Positions 23,845 through 35,370 of a DNA stretch of 64,000 nucleotides are shown here, in pieces (position 1 is the stretch's first letter; every line of letters begins with the position of its first letter). A program made the position numbers and the translations under genes. This DNA is from Bromus sterilis (Eukaryota > Streptophyta > Magnoliopsida > Poales > Poaceae). The stretch is taken from NCBI GenBank assembly GCA_950022295.1, contig OX465601.1:119943501-120007500 (forward strand), given 5' to 3'. Under the pieces are notes generated by a model. It was not told the origin of the DNA and did no database searches. It was given only the letters and a program-made list of their open reading frames with translations.

Positions 23845-25121
23845 GTTTATTAGGGGGCCTGGCCCCACTTGTCATTGACGTTAGGGGGGCTAATGGTGTG
23901 ATTAGCCCTAAGCTAATCTTCACACCGGCGTTTAGCCGGCGGAGACCTCAACGCACGGCGGCGCCCGCACAGAGGGCACGGGAGCTGGAGCTGGGGGTTC
24001 CAAACGGAATCCCTTGCTCTCCCGCGTCTTCTAGAGCCCACAGGGCACTCAAGGGAGGCCTGAGGCCTCGCTGGCGTCAAGGTCCGCGGCGGCCGGAGCA
24101 GCAGCACGACGTCCATGGCGATTGGGGTCAAGGGAAGGAACGCGGAGGGGCTGGGGCAAAGGGGAAGCTCACCTGAGCACGTCTAGGTGGTCGGGGAGGC
24201 CGGAGGGTCAACGGCGATGGGGAATTTGGTGGAGGAAGCCACGGCGGCCGGCGGCGACTCGGTGGAGATGGCGACTTCCTTGGGTCCTCTGGGCTCGATT
24301 CCGCGCTTGGGGAGACGAAGACGAGCACGGGTCGTTGCCTGGACACGGCGGCTCGGGCTATCTCGGTCGGTGGCCACGCAGGCGCGGTGGCGCGCTCCGG
24401 CGCGGGCTTCGGGAGGCGAGCGGAAGGGCGAAGGAAGAGGGGGAGGATGACCAGGGGCTAGGGGGAAGGGATGCGGGGGTGCTCTGGCTGCTGCGTGGTG
24501 CCAGAAGAGGGTAGGGGGAGTCCTAGAAGGGCCTCAACGGCGTCGAGGTGGCGCCAGCTTGCTACCAGGCTGCCACCGAGGAGCTTGGGGAAGAATACAA
24601 ACTGGGGGTGGGCTGGGCCTAGCTGGTGGGCCTGGGGGGGTTTAGTTGGGCTGGAAGCCAGGGGTACTTCCCTTTTTCTTTTTCTCTTCTTTTTATTTCT
24701 TCTGCAATTTGTTTTTCTTCAATAATTGAAATATCAAAGCATTTTTTTTAAATCCCCAAAATTTTTATGTGGGCTTAGGGGTCATGCCACTAGCCAGTCA
24801 CAAGTTTTCGTGACTTTTGAAATTCAAACAATTTGAATTTAAAATCAAATAGGGTTATTATTTAATTTCCAAACCCTGTTTGGAATTTTTGAGAAATCTT
24901 GGTGCATGCAGTGGGACCCACTTCACTTTATATGTTATCATGCATATTTATAAGACTTTTTAAAAATAACAGAGGAATTTTTGGAAGAAATTGTTGTCTG
25001 GCCATTTGAATTAAATTCTTTAGGGCTTTTCTTTTTCCCTAATTCAATTTCTTTTGAAATTTTTACATGATGCAAAGGGAACAATCAAACCCTAGCACTT
25101 ACCCTAGTTGGGGTTCTGACA

Positions 25122-25126
25122 CCCTC
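25122..25126. other. Target-site duplication of Y, displaced copy (ccctc)
   Basis: Reverse complement gaggg is found at 60364-60368 beside the C 3' LTR. Both lie in F LTR sequence (uninterrupted version near 62505: actgtaaggaggggg). Confidence 0.78.
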
Positions 25127-25578
25127 CTTGCAGTGAGAAGTTAGTTATATTGATTTTGATATAGCTCACCCCTTTCTTCTCTCTTTACGCACGTTACGCC
25201 AATGATATTGGACTTCAGTGGAGCTCGACGATCCTTCTTCTGGACGCCTTCGCGAAGACTCGACGACGACTAGTTAGGTGGCTCCCGGCGGAGAGCCTGG
25301 ACCCGTGTGGACGTGGGCATGGTGTGTTTTCCTTTTTCCACTAGGCATTTAATTGTAGTCTGTACTCAGACATGTCTTCCGCTGTTGTAATGTATTCAGG
25401 AAGTTGTATGACGATTGTATGAGATGTTGTATCCTTGTAGTTGTAATATTGTGATATCATGTTGAAATCCGGGATATTTGACTTCGTCATATGTCACGAT
25501 GGGACCGATATGTGCTTCGTCCTTGGTTTTGGACGGAAACGTCTAGATCTGAAACAATACCGCATATCAGGCCTTACA
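25122..25578 (+). repeat. Displaced end of an element F LTR
   Basis: 457 bp ending gcctgatatgcggtattg-complement style sequence on the plus strand as ...atatcaggccttaca at 25578. It matches the reverse complement of 62076-62510. It is the missing part of the F LTR at 60364-61472, cut off by Y and moved by the inversion. The flank after it is taagc. Confidence 0.75.
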
Positions 25579-26866
25579 TAAGCGGAGCAATTCATTCATA
25601 CCAACCACCTATTCTTGCCGGTCTTGAAGCGCTCCTCGCCTAGAGATCGATAGAGGGAAAGGGGAGCAGGGAGGAACGGGAGCATGGTGAGGAACCCTAT
25701 TAGGGGCGGAATAGGGGGGCACGGCGAGGAACCCTATTGGGGGCCGAAACAGAGGAGCATGAAGAAGAATGGGAGTGATGGGAGGCTCACCAGGAGGGGC
25801 TAAGGGTCGTCGATCTCACTCTGGAAGACGACGAACGACGAGGAAGCAGACAATGCCGTCGACCGCGGGGACACAACAGGCGATGGCAGCGGGCGGTAGG
25901 AAGCAGACGAGGACGGCAGGCGGTAGACGGCGGTGGTTCGGGAGGAAGTCAGCGGCCGCCGTCGTCGTCGCGGGAGCGCGAGTGGAGAGCTAGGGTTTGT
26001 CGTGTGGATTGTGTACTGGAGAGAAAGGGTGAACCATGTATTTTGCTAAGTCAACAATTTCTATGGCGCATGGGGTGCAACGTGCGCCACAGAAAGTTAG
26101 ATTTCTTTAGTGCACGACGTGCAGGGTGCACCAGAAAAATTTGGGACTTAGTCTAAAATTGTTTCTGCTCTATTATTTGACAAGGAAACTGACTAGCCTA
26201 GTGGTCAGGGAGTTGTTGTACCCAGAACCTGGGACAGCGAGGTTCGACTTCTAGCTCTCCCCATATTATTTTTCTTTTAATTTTTTTAAAGCAAGAATAA
26301 AAACTAAAAATAGACAATTTGTGAGTAGACAATTAGTTTAGTCAAAATAAAAATCATAAATCATACATATAAAGTAAGAATCTACACATACTTACTCTCA
26401 TCCTTTTTAGTTTTCATATAAGTTTTGTCCGAAGTTAAAGTCATAGTATATATAAAGTTTGACTTGACACAAATCTAATACGTGGAGTAAAGAGGACTGG
26501 AGGGTGTATAAGGCAAGAATCTGTACATATGAATGTCACACACATCAATACATGTCATCTCGATCACACATGTGCATACGCAAAAAAATTCATGTCATCT
26601 CGATCGTGTGATACCTTGTAGGTTCTTCGCTAGCTAGCCTCTCTTAATCTTCTTGCCTTTCTTCATCGCGGTTGAACACTTTAGCCTGGGCTCCTTGGGA
26701 TTTCTTCGAGTGAACGGACAATCTTTAGTAGGTAGGGTGGTATTCCTTCTTACTTTACTAGTGGTAGGCATGTCGAAGTACTTGTCGAATTACTCTTCGA
26801 TCTTCGGATCGCCATTTTTGTCGAAGTCTTGATCGTTGGCGGCTCCATCCATTCCGATGATGCTCC
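25579..26866. other. Non-coding 3' side of the CACTA region
   Basis: Contains a GC-rich purine tract with two imperfect copies of gaggaaccctatt (about 25690-25750), a spurious ORF at 25769-25993, the hairpin TGGCGCA (26064-26070) / TGCGCCA (26083-26089), a second repeat gtgcacgacgtgcagggtgcacc, a tRNA-like segment at 26190-26262, and AT-rich sequence to 26600. Nothing else recognised. Confidence 0.5.
26190..26262 (+). repeat. tRNA-like segment (SINE-head-like)
   Basis: TAGCCTAGTGGTCAGG resembles an RNA polymerase III A box and AGGTTCGACTTC a B box, about 40 bp apart, followed by T-rich sequence. The stems do not fold as an intact tRNA by eye, so this is a tRNA-derived repeat at most. Confidence 0.35.
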
Positions 26867-27658
26867 TCATGCCCCTCTTGACGATAACACGTCTGGGCTT
26901 TGACGGGTCAGTAATGAAGAAGCATTGTTAAACTTGGCTAGCGAGTACCCATGGCTCATTTTTCGCGGAGGCGTTCTTTGATATTGCATCGGGTATAACC
27001 ATGATGGTGAATACCGACCTTCTTTTTTGACGTTCTTGTCCCATCTGACACAGAACATCGGCACCGTCTCCCCACAGTAGTCAAGCTCCCATAACTCCTC
27101 GTACCTTCCAAAGCATCTTTCCTTGACAGTTGCCTCGTCATCGGCAAAGGATAGCCTAGTAACTCCTGAGTTTTGATGTTCGGAACTCTTGCGCTTTTCC
27201 TCGGTGTAGAATCTGTAACTGTTGATGTCGTACGACTGATAGGTCTTTAGGTTGTGCGCGGGGCCCTGTGATAAGGAGAATATGAGTTGTTGATCTTCGG
27301 TAAAAGGTGCCTGCGGTGGATTGTCCAGTAGCCATTTCTTGAACCAACCCGTGAAGCTGGAGTTGTGCTCTCTGATTACGTCTCCCATCTTCCTCGGCCG
27401 GCCAAGATCGACGTACTTCTGCTCGATTAACCTTTTGTGCTCTTGCATTAAAGGTTCAACCAATTCGATGTGTTGTAGTGCGACTCTGTGTGCCCTGTCA
27501 AAGTCGGCGCGTCGACCAGCGATGCCGGCATGAAGTGCGTGGTATCCCTCGCGGTGACCATATCCAGCGAGCCTGCCGAGGTGATTTCTGTTGGGCAAAC
27601 CAACATTCTCGTCCTCGCTTAGATAATTCTGGCAGAAGGAGATGCACTCGGGGGTCAT
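26867..27658 (-). pseudogene. CACTA transposase C-terminal part (DUF4216 region)
   Basis: A 263-aa open stretch. It begins with a linker typical of TNP2 proteins (PECISFCQNYLSEDENVGLP), then HKRLIEQKYVDLGRP, and the DUF4216-like part (YDINSYRFYTEEKRKSSEHQNSGV ... RYEELWELDYCGETVPMFCVRWDKN) near 26990-27250. It is the last coding part of the transposase, which cuts and joins the element ends. The internal Met is not the native start; the frame continues upstream in broken pieces. Confidence 0.75.
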
Positions 27659-27849
27659 GAATCCCTTGGCTATTCTTCCATATGGACATGACCTATTGAG
27701 AACGAATCATGTAATGACATTGTTTATCCTTTCGAATGACACTATGCTGTGCAGGAACTTTGGCCCGATATGGATGGTGTCATCCACGACATGGACCAGA
27801 AGGTGCACCATAATTTCGAAGAATGCGGGGCGGAAAGTAAATCTTGAGC

Positions 27850-28490
27850 TCACATAATATCACCATGATCTCTTCCTGTAGCATTTCGAGCTTCTTCATA
27901 CCGATCAACTTCCTAGAGACGACATCAAAAAAGTTGCACAGGACAAAGAGCGTCTCACGGACGTGCCCGTCTATTATCCCTCAGATCACAATGGGAAGTA
28001 TCTGCGTCATAAGCACGTGGCAGTCGTGAGACTTCATCCTGCTGAACCTCTTCTTTTCTATGTCCAGATATCGACTTATCTTCCCTGAGTAACCGTGAGG
28101 AATATTCACACCTAGGTGGCACCTAAAAAGCTGATGCAACTCCTCCTCACTCAAAGTTAAGCAAGCAGCGCAAAGCACCACCTCATTCTTCTTAGACCTT
28201 TTGCGCTGACCTTGAGTAACTTCCTAGCTTGGTCTTCTCATCATCTTCGTCCTCACCATGACTATTAGGAATCATGATACCACAAATCATTCTTGATGCC
28301 AAGCAATTCCAGGTCGTGTCTTGCTTTCGGCCCATCCTAGGTCTTCTCCGATATGTTGAGCAGAGTGCCGAACAGACTCTCAGTGATGTTTTTCGTGATT
28401 TGCATGACATCGAGGCTATGGGGCGTGTGGAGGATCTTCTAGTACTTCAGGTCCTAGAAAATAGACTTCGCTTTCCATACTCCCAATAGC
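27850..28490 (-). pseudogene. CACTA transposase DUF4218 region
   Basis: Frame-broken coding remains. The stretch 27981-28181 contains ACLTLSEEELHQLFRCHLGV, IPHGYSG and RMKSHDCHVLMTQILPIVI, the signature of DUF4218 in CACTA transposases. 28192-28410 carries the preceding part in mixed frames (SLRVCSALCSTYRRRP, VELLG-like). Confidence 0.7.
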
Positions 28491-28896
28491 GGGTCTACCC
28501 TCAGTCGCTTCTTTCCCGGCTTTGGGCGCTCTTCCTAGATTTGCAACAACTCGTGGATTTCTTCGCCACTCCTCGGACGTGGTGCTCTTTCAAGCTCGTC
28601 TTTAACGTTGAACATATCTCCACATTTTCTCCACGGGTGATCCTTGCGAAGCCACTTTCGAGTCCCTTGGGACATGGTTTTCGAAGACATGAGATCCTTT
28701 GGTTGCTGGAGATGCGGGGTCTTATCCATGCACTTGACACATGTCTTGTGTTCGTGGTTTACCTGGGCCGCTAAATATCCTCAACCAAGATAGTCCTACA
28801 CAGTTGTGAGCACCGCGTCTCTCATAGGAAAATATTATTGACCGTAGGTGTCCCACGTACGGGGTGGCGCATCCCACAATGTGGCCAACTTCTCTT
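28491..28896 (-). pseudogene. CACTA transposase core, second half, frameshifted
   Basis: Fragments such as KDLMSSKTMSQGTRKWLRKD and HPWRKCGDMFNVKDELERA (28535-28729) correspond to the TNP2 region GHRRWLP..HPFR..K. Frames change at least twice between here and 28897, with a stop near 28790. Confidence 0.6.
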
Positions 28897-29442
28897 TCAA
28901 CAGCCCGAGATACAGATACATGTCGATACCTGGTTGTTTCGGCCCCTGAATAAGAATACACAAGTGTATGTACCTTTGCTTCGTGCACAACCAAGGGGGG
29001 ATGTTCTAATGTCATACAAACATGGGCCATGTGCTATCAATGCTACTCTGGTTGCTAAACGGATTGAGCCCATCAGAGCTAACACCCAGCTTGACGTTCC
29101 TTGCATCGTCCCAAAAAAATCTTCGATGTCCAATGCATCCCACTGGGAAGCATCTGAAGGGTGTGTCAGGTTCTTGCCCTTCTCCGGATCATCCTCGGGC
29201 CTCACCCTATCCGCATGCCATCGCATGAGCTTTGCTTCCTTAGAGTCTACGAAATAGCGCTGCAGAAGAGAAGTGATAGGAAAGTACCATACTACTTTTC
29301 GAAGAACTTTCTTGTTCCCTCTCTTGTATCGTCCTTGGTCGCAAACCGTACATGCGGTGTAATCCTTGTACTTGTCTCGATAAAGTGTGCATTCATTGAT
29401 GCAGGCGTGGTATTTAACATGCGGTAGGTCGAGGGGGCACAC
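28897..29442 (-). pseudogene. CACTA transposase core (Transposase_21), first half
   Basis: A 181-aa stretch whose first two thirds match the TNP2 transposase core: HACINECTLYRDKYKDYTAC, a zinc-like pair CTVCDQGRYK, VWYFPITSLLQRYFVDSKEA, LMRWHADR and LTHPSDASQWDALD. After DIEDFF the sequence leaves the frame; the other frame continues the family pattern (GLNPF, IPPW, LILIQGPKQPG). Confidence 0.75.
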
Positions 29443-29784
29443 GTTTTACTTGACCTCGTCGATACTTCTTGGAAATGTGTTCTCCTGTAAAATTCCATGT
29501 TAGCGTTGAAGCTCATGTCAGTCCATTTTTATTCCGCCTTCATCTTCAGAATCTTAAGCGTTACATTCAGGCGTGTATCCTCGGGTCGATATCCAGGATA
29601 CAAGGAGTCATCCCGTCTATCTCAATTTGTGCCAGCTTGGCTTTCTCCTTGGTTGCAGCTCTAGCGTTGCTCGTCTCCTTCTGGAGCAGTTCTTGAACAT
29701 GAGGGTCCCGCAAGGCCAAAGTTAGCAGCTTATCCGTGTTCATGTCCTCTCCACCACCATCTACTCTGGCATCATCTCCTTCTT

Positions 29785-30015
29785 CATGATTATCATGTCC
29801 GTCGGCATCTCCTTCTTCATGATGATCATGTCCGTCGGCATCTCCTTCTTCATAATGATCATGCCCGTCGGGATCTCCTTCTTCATGATGAATATGTCCG
29901 TCGGCATTTCCTTATTCATGATGAATATGTCCGTCGGCAATGTCTTCTTCATGGTTATTATGTCAGCCAACATCTCCTTCTTCATGATGGTGATGTCCGC
30001 CAGCATCTCTTTGTT
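29785..30015 (-). repeat. 33-bp tandem repeat in the CACTA transposase gene
   Basis: About seven imperfect copies of a 33-bp unit containing catgatgatcatgtccgtcg. In the frame of the upstream Transpos_assoc ORF it encodes an 11-aa His/acidic unit (GDADGHDHHEE). The 33-bp length keeps every frame open, which explains the spurious ORFs 29761-30018 and 29786-30040. Confidence 0.75.
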
Positions 30016-30196
30016 CACACATGAAGCCGTGCCTGAGTAGGTGCTCTTCCAATAGTCCGGAATCAGGGTCGATCCAGGCCTGGAGTTTGCATTTTTGGCA
30101 TGGACATCTTATCTGGGCCCGGTTGTTCAGAATCATGTCAGCTTTCGCCTCTTCCTTGTATCTACCCACTCGACCTCCGCTCATCTTGATGGCCAT
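29963..30196 (-). pseudogene. CACTA transposase N-terminus (Transpos_assoc domain)
   Basis: 77 aa from ATG at 30196: GRVGRYKEEAKADMIL, then Cys-x-Cys-x2-Cys-type CPCQKCKLQAWIDPDSGLLE and HLLRHGFM, matching the transposase-associated domain at the N-terminus of TNP2 proteins. It then runs into the His/Asp/Glu repeat and stops (GDVG). It is the likely first exon of the transposase. Confidence 0.7.
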
Positions 30197-30490
30197 GGTT
30201 TCCTACGCGGCACAACAAAATTTTTGGCATGCACATGGTCACCGGAAAATTTCGGCATGACATTCCTACAAATAGGACATATGGGTAGTTCAAAAATTTG
30301 CCGAAACGGAAATGAATCGACATTTTGGAAAACATCCATGCACCACGCCGATGTAAGTCACAACAAAAAGCTTCTTCCCATGAAAACATATATTCTTTCA
30401 TCACCACACACAAGATTCACCTATTTACAAAACATCATATACACACGGCCCACCGCCGGCAACACAAAACATACATATCCACGTCCTGCA
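30197..30490. other. CACTA 5' flank up to the E insertion
   Basis: Non-coding, upstream of the transposase start; no motif recognised. The last five bases (ctgca, 30486-30490) would be the E target site, whose partner is not in the window. Confidence 0.5.
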
Positions 30491-33400
30491 TGTAACATCC
30501 CATCAGTGAGAGTACTATTCATGTTGTAATTTTACTTTCTCCAATGGCTTTGAAACTTGTTCCCATGCAAGATATTGTAATATTATGTGGTGATCTTGAA
30601 TGCCATCCATGCTTGAGCTCATTTGAATTTGAATTCAAATGAATCTTGGTGCTTAAAGAAAGGTGTTTACTGAATTTTTCCATTTGCATGTCAACTCCCC
30701 TAAGCTTCAAAGTTGGCCTAGCCAAATTCTTTCCCCTCCCAATTATTTCAAAAAACTTGCCCTCATTTCTAGCCCTCCAAAAATCTGGGTTCCAATTCAA
30801 AGTGAATTTGAGTTCCAAACTGGCTCAACATTTTGTTGCTCAAAATTGGCCCAAACCAATTTGGAAAAATGAGGAATATTGCAAGGATCCCAAAACATAT
30901 TTCTATACGTTTTTCTCTGTTGTAGATTTCCCTAGAAAATCCTTGCAGATTTTTGGTTTTTTGATAAATGGAAAATTTCCTTTTTCTTTATTTTACTAGA
31001 GAAAGGGGGGACCAGGCCCAGCCTACCAGGCCCAGCCTACTAGGCCCCCTTCTCCTTCCCTGCAGCCCAGCTGGCCCGTGCCAGCAAAGCGGTACGCGGA
31101 GGCGATCTGAGCCGCTGGATCTTGATCCAAGGGTCCACGGGCGTCGCCTTTCCACCGTGGCCAGGGTCTCCTCCCCCTCCTCCCTCACAACCGGCGAGAG
31201 CATCGATGTAGAGGAGGCCGACGTGGCCTAGGGATCCCCCCTTTATAAGTCGGGACGTCTCCAGGATCCGGGAACCCTAGACGCACCCGTTCCCCCTCAC
31301 TATTTCTCTTACCGCCGCCGCCAGGGCCGAGGTCCGATTCGTCGCCGTCCAGCCTGTGTCTTGCTCCTGCGCTTGCTCGCGTGAATGACGAACTCACCCG
31401 TGGCCTTGCCCTTGCAGGATTGCTCGCGGGGTGCTCGAATTCGACCTGCACATCACCGAGCCCTGCAACGGCCGCCTTCTTCCCCGACGACGGTCGTCTT
31501 CTTCATTGCTTCCGGTGACTTGAGCTCGCCCACGGCAACCCCATGGACAACCTCGAGGTCCTCCAATCCGTCCCGTAGAGCGTAGAGCAGCGTCCTGAAC
31601 TGTAGCGCGTCGTCCTCGTCCATGCGTAGCCGTCGCCGGCGAGCCACCATGTCCGCCTCGTCCATGGCATGCCTGCGTTGTGCTCGTGCGAGCTCTAAGC
31701 GCGCTCTGGTCGCGCTTTTGGCCTCAAGGTAGCTCCTTGCGCTCCAAATAGCCGCCGTGTCGCCACCTGTCAGTGATGCAACAGTAAAAGTGGCTCCGCC
31801 GTGTCTTCATAGGAGCGTAGCCTCGCCGTGGTTGACGCTAGGAACCAACCCCAATGGGAGCGTGGTCGTGGAGGTACCAGCTACCCAACGGGCGCAGCCG
31901 TGTGGATGCCGGTGGCCCGTAGCCAACGGTAGGATGGCCGGAAAGTTTCTGACGATCGCGTTCTCCAAAGTTTGCAACACTCGCCGCCGTGTTGTTCCCG
32001 TGTAGCCCGCAAACTCGTCGCAGCGCCACCATGGTCATGTCATGCCCCAGCGCAGAGAGAAGAGATGGGCCAGATTGCCCAAGGCCAGCCCTGTGCTGTG
32101 TTCTCTTTTTTTTCTTTTTTTCTTTTGTTCAAAATTGATTTGAATTTCAAATTCAAATCTGTTTTCAAGGTTTTGGCACCTTTATCACAAATTTATAATG
32201 CCATATATGAATTTGGGGTAGAAAAATGAAGTGAGTCTCATGGTGAGGTTATTTTTGTGTTTTGTGCAACACAAAAATAGTGAAGTGGTCATTTGCCACA
32301 TGCACCCCTCATTTTTCTTTAAATTCAACTTTCTTGTTTGAAAATCAAAAGTGACCATGTCACATATGCTTTTGAGGCAGAAATGTTCAAGGATTCAAAT
32401 GGAGCCATTCATTTCGTGTTTTGTGCAAAACAAAAATGGGTGTGGTGCACATAACACCTGTACCCCATTTAATTTACCTTTTCTTCCTTTTGCCCCTTTT
32501 CTTTTCAACATCAGTGCATGTCATGTCCTTTACTTCGTTGTTCAATTCTTGATCATGCACCATGTCAGCTGTTGATCCTTGCATTTTGAAAGTAGCCCCT
32601 AACATATTGTTATATGGGAGTGGATAATCTCCTTTCCTTCTTTTGAAACTTATCCAGTGCCAACTTTCGTCGCCACCTTCCGTCTCCGGAGTCGATAGAT
32701 TTACTTTCACATTGCAACACATCTTGTTATTGTTATGTTGATGTCATGTCATGTAACCATGTCACCTACACCAAAGTTGAGGCCAATACCAAGGCCATTA
32801 AATTAATAATGCATATGGATCGTCGTTGACGTGTTGTCACGATCTCCATTTAAAGTTGACTAGTTAGGGTCACATGCATGATCATTAAACTTGAGCATCT
32901 TATATGCATGTGCATCCTTATTATCTCGATGCTTATGTGTGGTGCTTTTCTTTGCCGGTATCGTACGTTAGAGCCTGAGCCTACCGAGGAGATGTACGTG
33001 GAGCTTTCCGACAACGAGCCAGAGGATCCTGCTGGTGCTCCGTCGACGACTTATCCAGGCAAGGGGGAGAATTATATCATTCCTTATAGCTTCCATCTTG
33101 CATGCTTAGCTGTAGTCTAGAACGATTGCTTGATTCTATCCACCTTATAATTGCCTTCATCAAACCCAAACATTCATGATCCCCACATCCTAGCAAAACC
33201 ATTGTTTGGCTATGTTACCGCTTACTCAATCATTGCTTAGTATGTGTAGGATTACATGCTGCTTATACCCATTGCTATTTGGTTGGGATATCATGCTAAA
33301 TAAGAAGTTGGTTGATATTTATTAAATTATGATGTTAACTTATATTTCACGAAAGATGAAAGATCGGGCTATTCCCGCCAGGTATTTTGTTTAATTTTAG

Positions 33401-34693
33401 TCACCTAGGACCCGAGTTCTGGGTATTGTGTTTCTTGATAAGCGTGCCTAATCGTGTGTGGGATTCTATGGAGTTCCCTTGTCTTACATACCTAGCTTCA
33501 TACAGTTCTAGTGGTGGCCCAAGCTGTTTTAATATTTCCAAACGTGTGTGTGCTTGGTTGGTACCCCAGTAGTTTTCTAAACAACCCGGGCCAGCAGAGA
33601 CATGGTTTCTCTTGTTGGTCCACTCTGGTGAGCTAGGGAAGTCCCTTGCTGTTCTGGTGAGACTAAACCCGACCTTGGCCATACGGTAGAGACCGATTCG
33701 AGAGCGCGGACGGCTTTTGAGTTGGATGTCGACTCACCGGTGGCCACCCGGAATTGTGCGTTGTTAGTTAGAGGGACTCTGACGTTCTGGAGTTTCAGGC
33801 GTTTACCCAGCCAAGTAGAAACCGGGCGTACATGAGAAGCCTATAATGGGCAGTTGGTACACCCCTGAAGGGTTAAATCTGTTCGAAAAGCCGTGTTTGC
33901 GGCTATGGATGACTTGAGATATACTCGTTGTTCATAGAATAACATCAACTTGATCATAATTAAAACTTGCCCACAGTGTGTGTTGCCTTGATGACTCTTC
34001 TTCGTCCGGGGAGACAAAGAAGGGATAAGGTAGTGTTATGTTTGCGTAAGTAGGTGGATAGAAGTCCTTGACACGATCAGTCAACGTACATCTTGGATCT
34101 CACCTTTGCTCCAATAGATCGTTAGACACCATATATGCTAGTGCGGCTGCAACCTCAACCACCACCTTACTTTACTCTAAGAAGTTAGTTATATTTCTTT
34201 GATATACTCTCACCCCCTTGCTTTCTTTCTATGTCTATGTACCTACGTCTGCAACAGTTGACTACTACCTCGACCCGAGCACCGGGAGATACTTCGTGGA
34301 GGTTCCGCCAGAGGAGGACGACGATTACTTCGCCCAGTAGGCCTATAGTTGGGTTCCGACGATCCGCGGGTGGACGACATCCTTTATGTGCCTCCCTCTC
34401 TAGGGAAATTTGGATCTTGACCGTACTCGGTCGTGTGTGCCTTTTACATGATGATGTAATGTAGTGTTGGATCTGTAGGATCTCTCGATGTTGTAATAAT
34501 ACCAGCGGCAACTGTATTCCCTGGACCTATATATTTATGTCTTAGTTATGTTCATACACTTATTACCTGTTGTCGAGAATCCGGTAGCAAAATGAGTGCG
34601 AATTTCGTGCACTGGTGGCTAGTGATGCGCTCCCATCTCAAGTCGGATGCGAAAGCGTGTAACTCAAGATGGTACCGCATCGCGGGCCTTACA
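30491..34693 (+). repeat. Element E 5' LTR (about 4.2 kb)
   Basis: The first 700 bp match 39757-40453 (3' LTR), and 31195-32050 matches 9447-10393 reversed. It contains a GC-rich gene-like island (31040-32090), spurious ORFs there, and an 80-aa ORF with an EPEP motif at 32878-33120. It ends ggccttaca right before the primer site. Confidence 0.85.
32878..33120 (+). other. Small ORF in the E LTR with hydrophobic N-terminus
   Basis: 80 aa: hydrophobic CMCILIISMLMCGAFLC, then RTLEPEPTEEMYVELSDNEP. Layout resembles the small ORF in Y LTRs (hydrophobic start, EPEP, acidic tail). No known domain recognised. Confidence 0.3.
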
Positions 34694-35370
34694 ACTTGGT
34701 ATTAGAGCAGGACTGACTGTAGAACCCCTTACTGGCCGAAGTTTTTTCTAGAACTATTTTGTAGTTACTAGGAAAAAAATCGGAGAGTAGGAACTCTTTT
34801 CTACTTTCTTCTTACCCCACCCTCCCACCCCTTTTTCGTGAGGAAGTGAAACGATTTTTTCTATCCGCAACTTATCTCTTTCAACAAGAATTAGGTTCTC
34901 ATTTACGTTGGACGTCGAATCCTCTATAATCTTTTACTAGTGACGAGAAGGGTGGGCTTACGTTGAGACCACTGAGCCGCCACTTGGGGTTGACAGCTCC
35001 AGCTCGCTTACGGCGTACCTCGGGTGAAACTCCTATACATGGATGGTTGGCATCCTCCGGATGTGGTTCCTCCCCCTATAGGAGACCGCTTCGGCGGGCC
35101 GCTCAGGGCAGATGTCTCAATGTTCAGGTCTCCAACCACTTGTATATATTGTTTGTGTGCTCGCTAGCAGATTCTTATCTTGGATTCGGATGATCTCAGT
35201 TTGGGGTTTCCAGTAGCACCTAGCTTTCGGACTTTCCCGGGTTAACCTTGGTGGATATTCAACTTTCGGCTTCTTCATACCTCATGAGAAAGTTTTGTTG
35301 AAAATATTGTTTTACCTTGTGGTTTCATCACTTGCTGCAATGTTTTCTCATAAATGTTCCTGTCTACAGG
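34694..35370 (+). other. Element E leader
   Basis: Non-coding leader with the mutated Met-tRNA primer site at 34697-34708. ORF 34963-35193 shows no domain. Confidence 0.6.

Larger units (their letters stand above)
11813..25121 (-). mobile_element. Element B: hybrid Tekay-type retrotransposon (3' half X, 5' half Y)
   Basis: Minus-strand order: extended 5' LTR 20689-25121, leader and primer site, broken gag-pol, normal 3' LTR 11813-15730. The two LTRs are different subtypes. The 3' LTR matches the C 5' LTR (shared aacttggg near the terminus and a shared ttgaattaattcc-containing block). The 5' LTR matches the C 3' LTR (both contain an inserted primer site). The outer flanks do not match each other (tcccc against ccctc). 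B is best read as the product of recombination between two insertions. Coding is interrupted several times. Confidence 0.85.
20689..25121 (-). repeat. Element B 5' LTR, extended subtype Y (4433 bp)
   Basis: Plus-strand order: 20689-21090 is a second copy of the LTR tail, 21091-21355 a copy of the leader with a degraded primer site, and 21356-25121 a full LTR ending gttggggttctgaca. The C 3' LTR has the same structure and the same junction, so the extension was in the parent before insertion. The TATA box is mutated (attctata at 23264-23271). A 24-bp palindrome is at 23821-23844, a small EPEPE ORF at 23190-23408, and a splice-donor-like CAG-GTGAGC near 24172. GC-rich ORFs at 23787-24725 are LTR sequence. 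Confidence 0.85.
25579..30490 (-). mobile_element. CACTA-type DNA transposon, interrupted by E
   Basis: The minus strand encodes the usual modules of a CACTA (En/Spm) TNP2-like transposase in order: transposase-associated domain, Transposase_21 core, DUF4218 and DUF4216. A subterminal-type inverted repeat (TGGCGCA/TGCGCCA) lies downstream at 26064-26089, as in grass CACTA ends. Terminal CACTA inverted repeats are not visible. The left boundary with F and the right boundary with E are those of the neighbouring LTRs. E cuts the 5' side at 30490. Confidence 0.7.

Noticed and set aside
11813..25121. B as a single ordinary insertion
   Set aside because: Flanks tcccc and ccctc do not match, and the two LTRs are different subtypes.
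25769..25993. 74-aa Arg/Gly-rich ORF
   Set aside because: Low-complexity GC-rich CACTA flank; no domain or relative in the window.
26190..26262. Functional tRNA gene
   Set aside because: A- and B-box-like sequences are present, but arms do not pair properly and it sits in a transposon.
29785..30015. CRISPR-like array
   Set aside because: Units are contiguous without unique spacers and lie in a transposase gene.
29761..30040. ORFs of repeated MKKEMPTDMI or MIIMSVGISF type
   Set aside because: Artefacts of the 33-bp tandem repeat, which keeps all frames open.
34185..34511. 108-aa antisense ORF
   Set aside because: Within the E 5' LTR, no domain, not conserved in the other LTR pieces.
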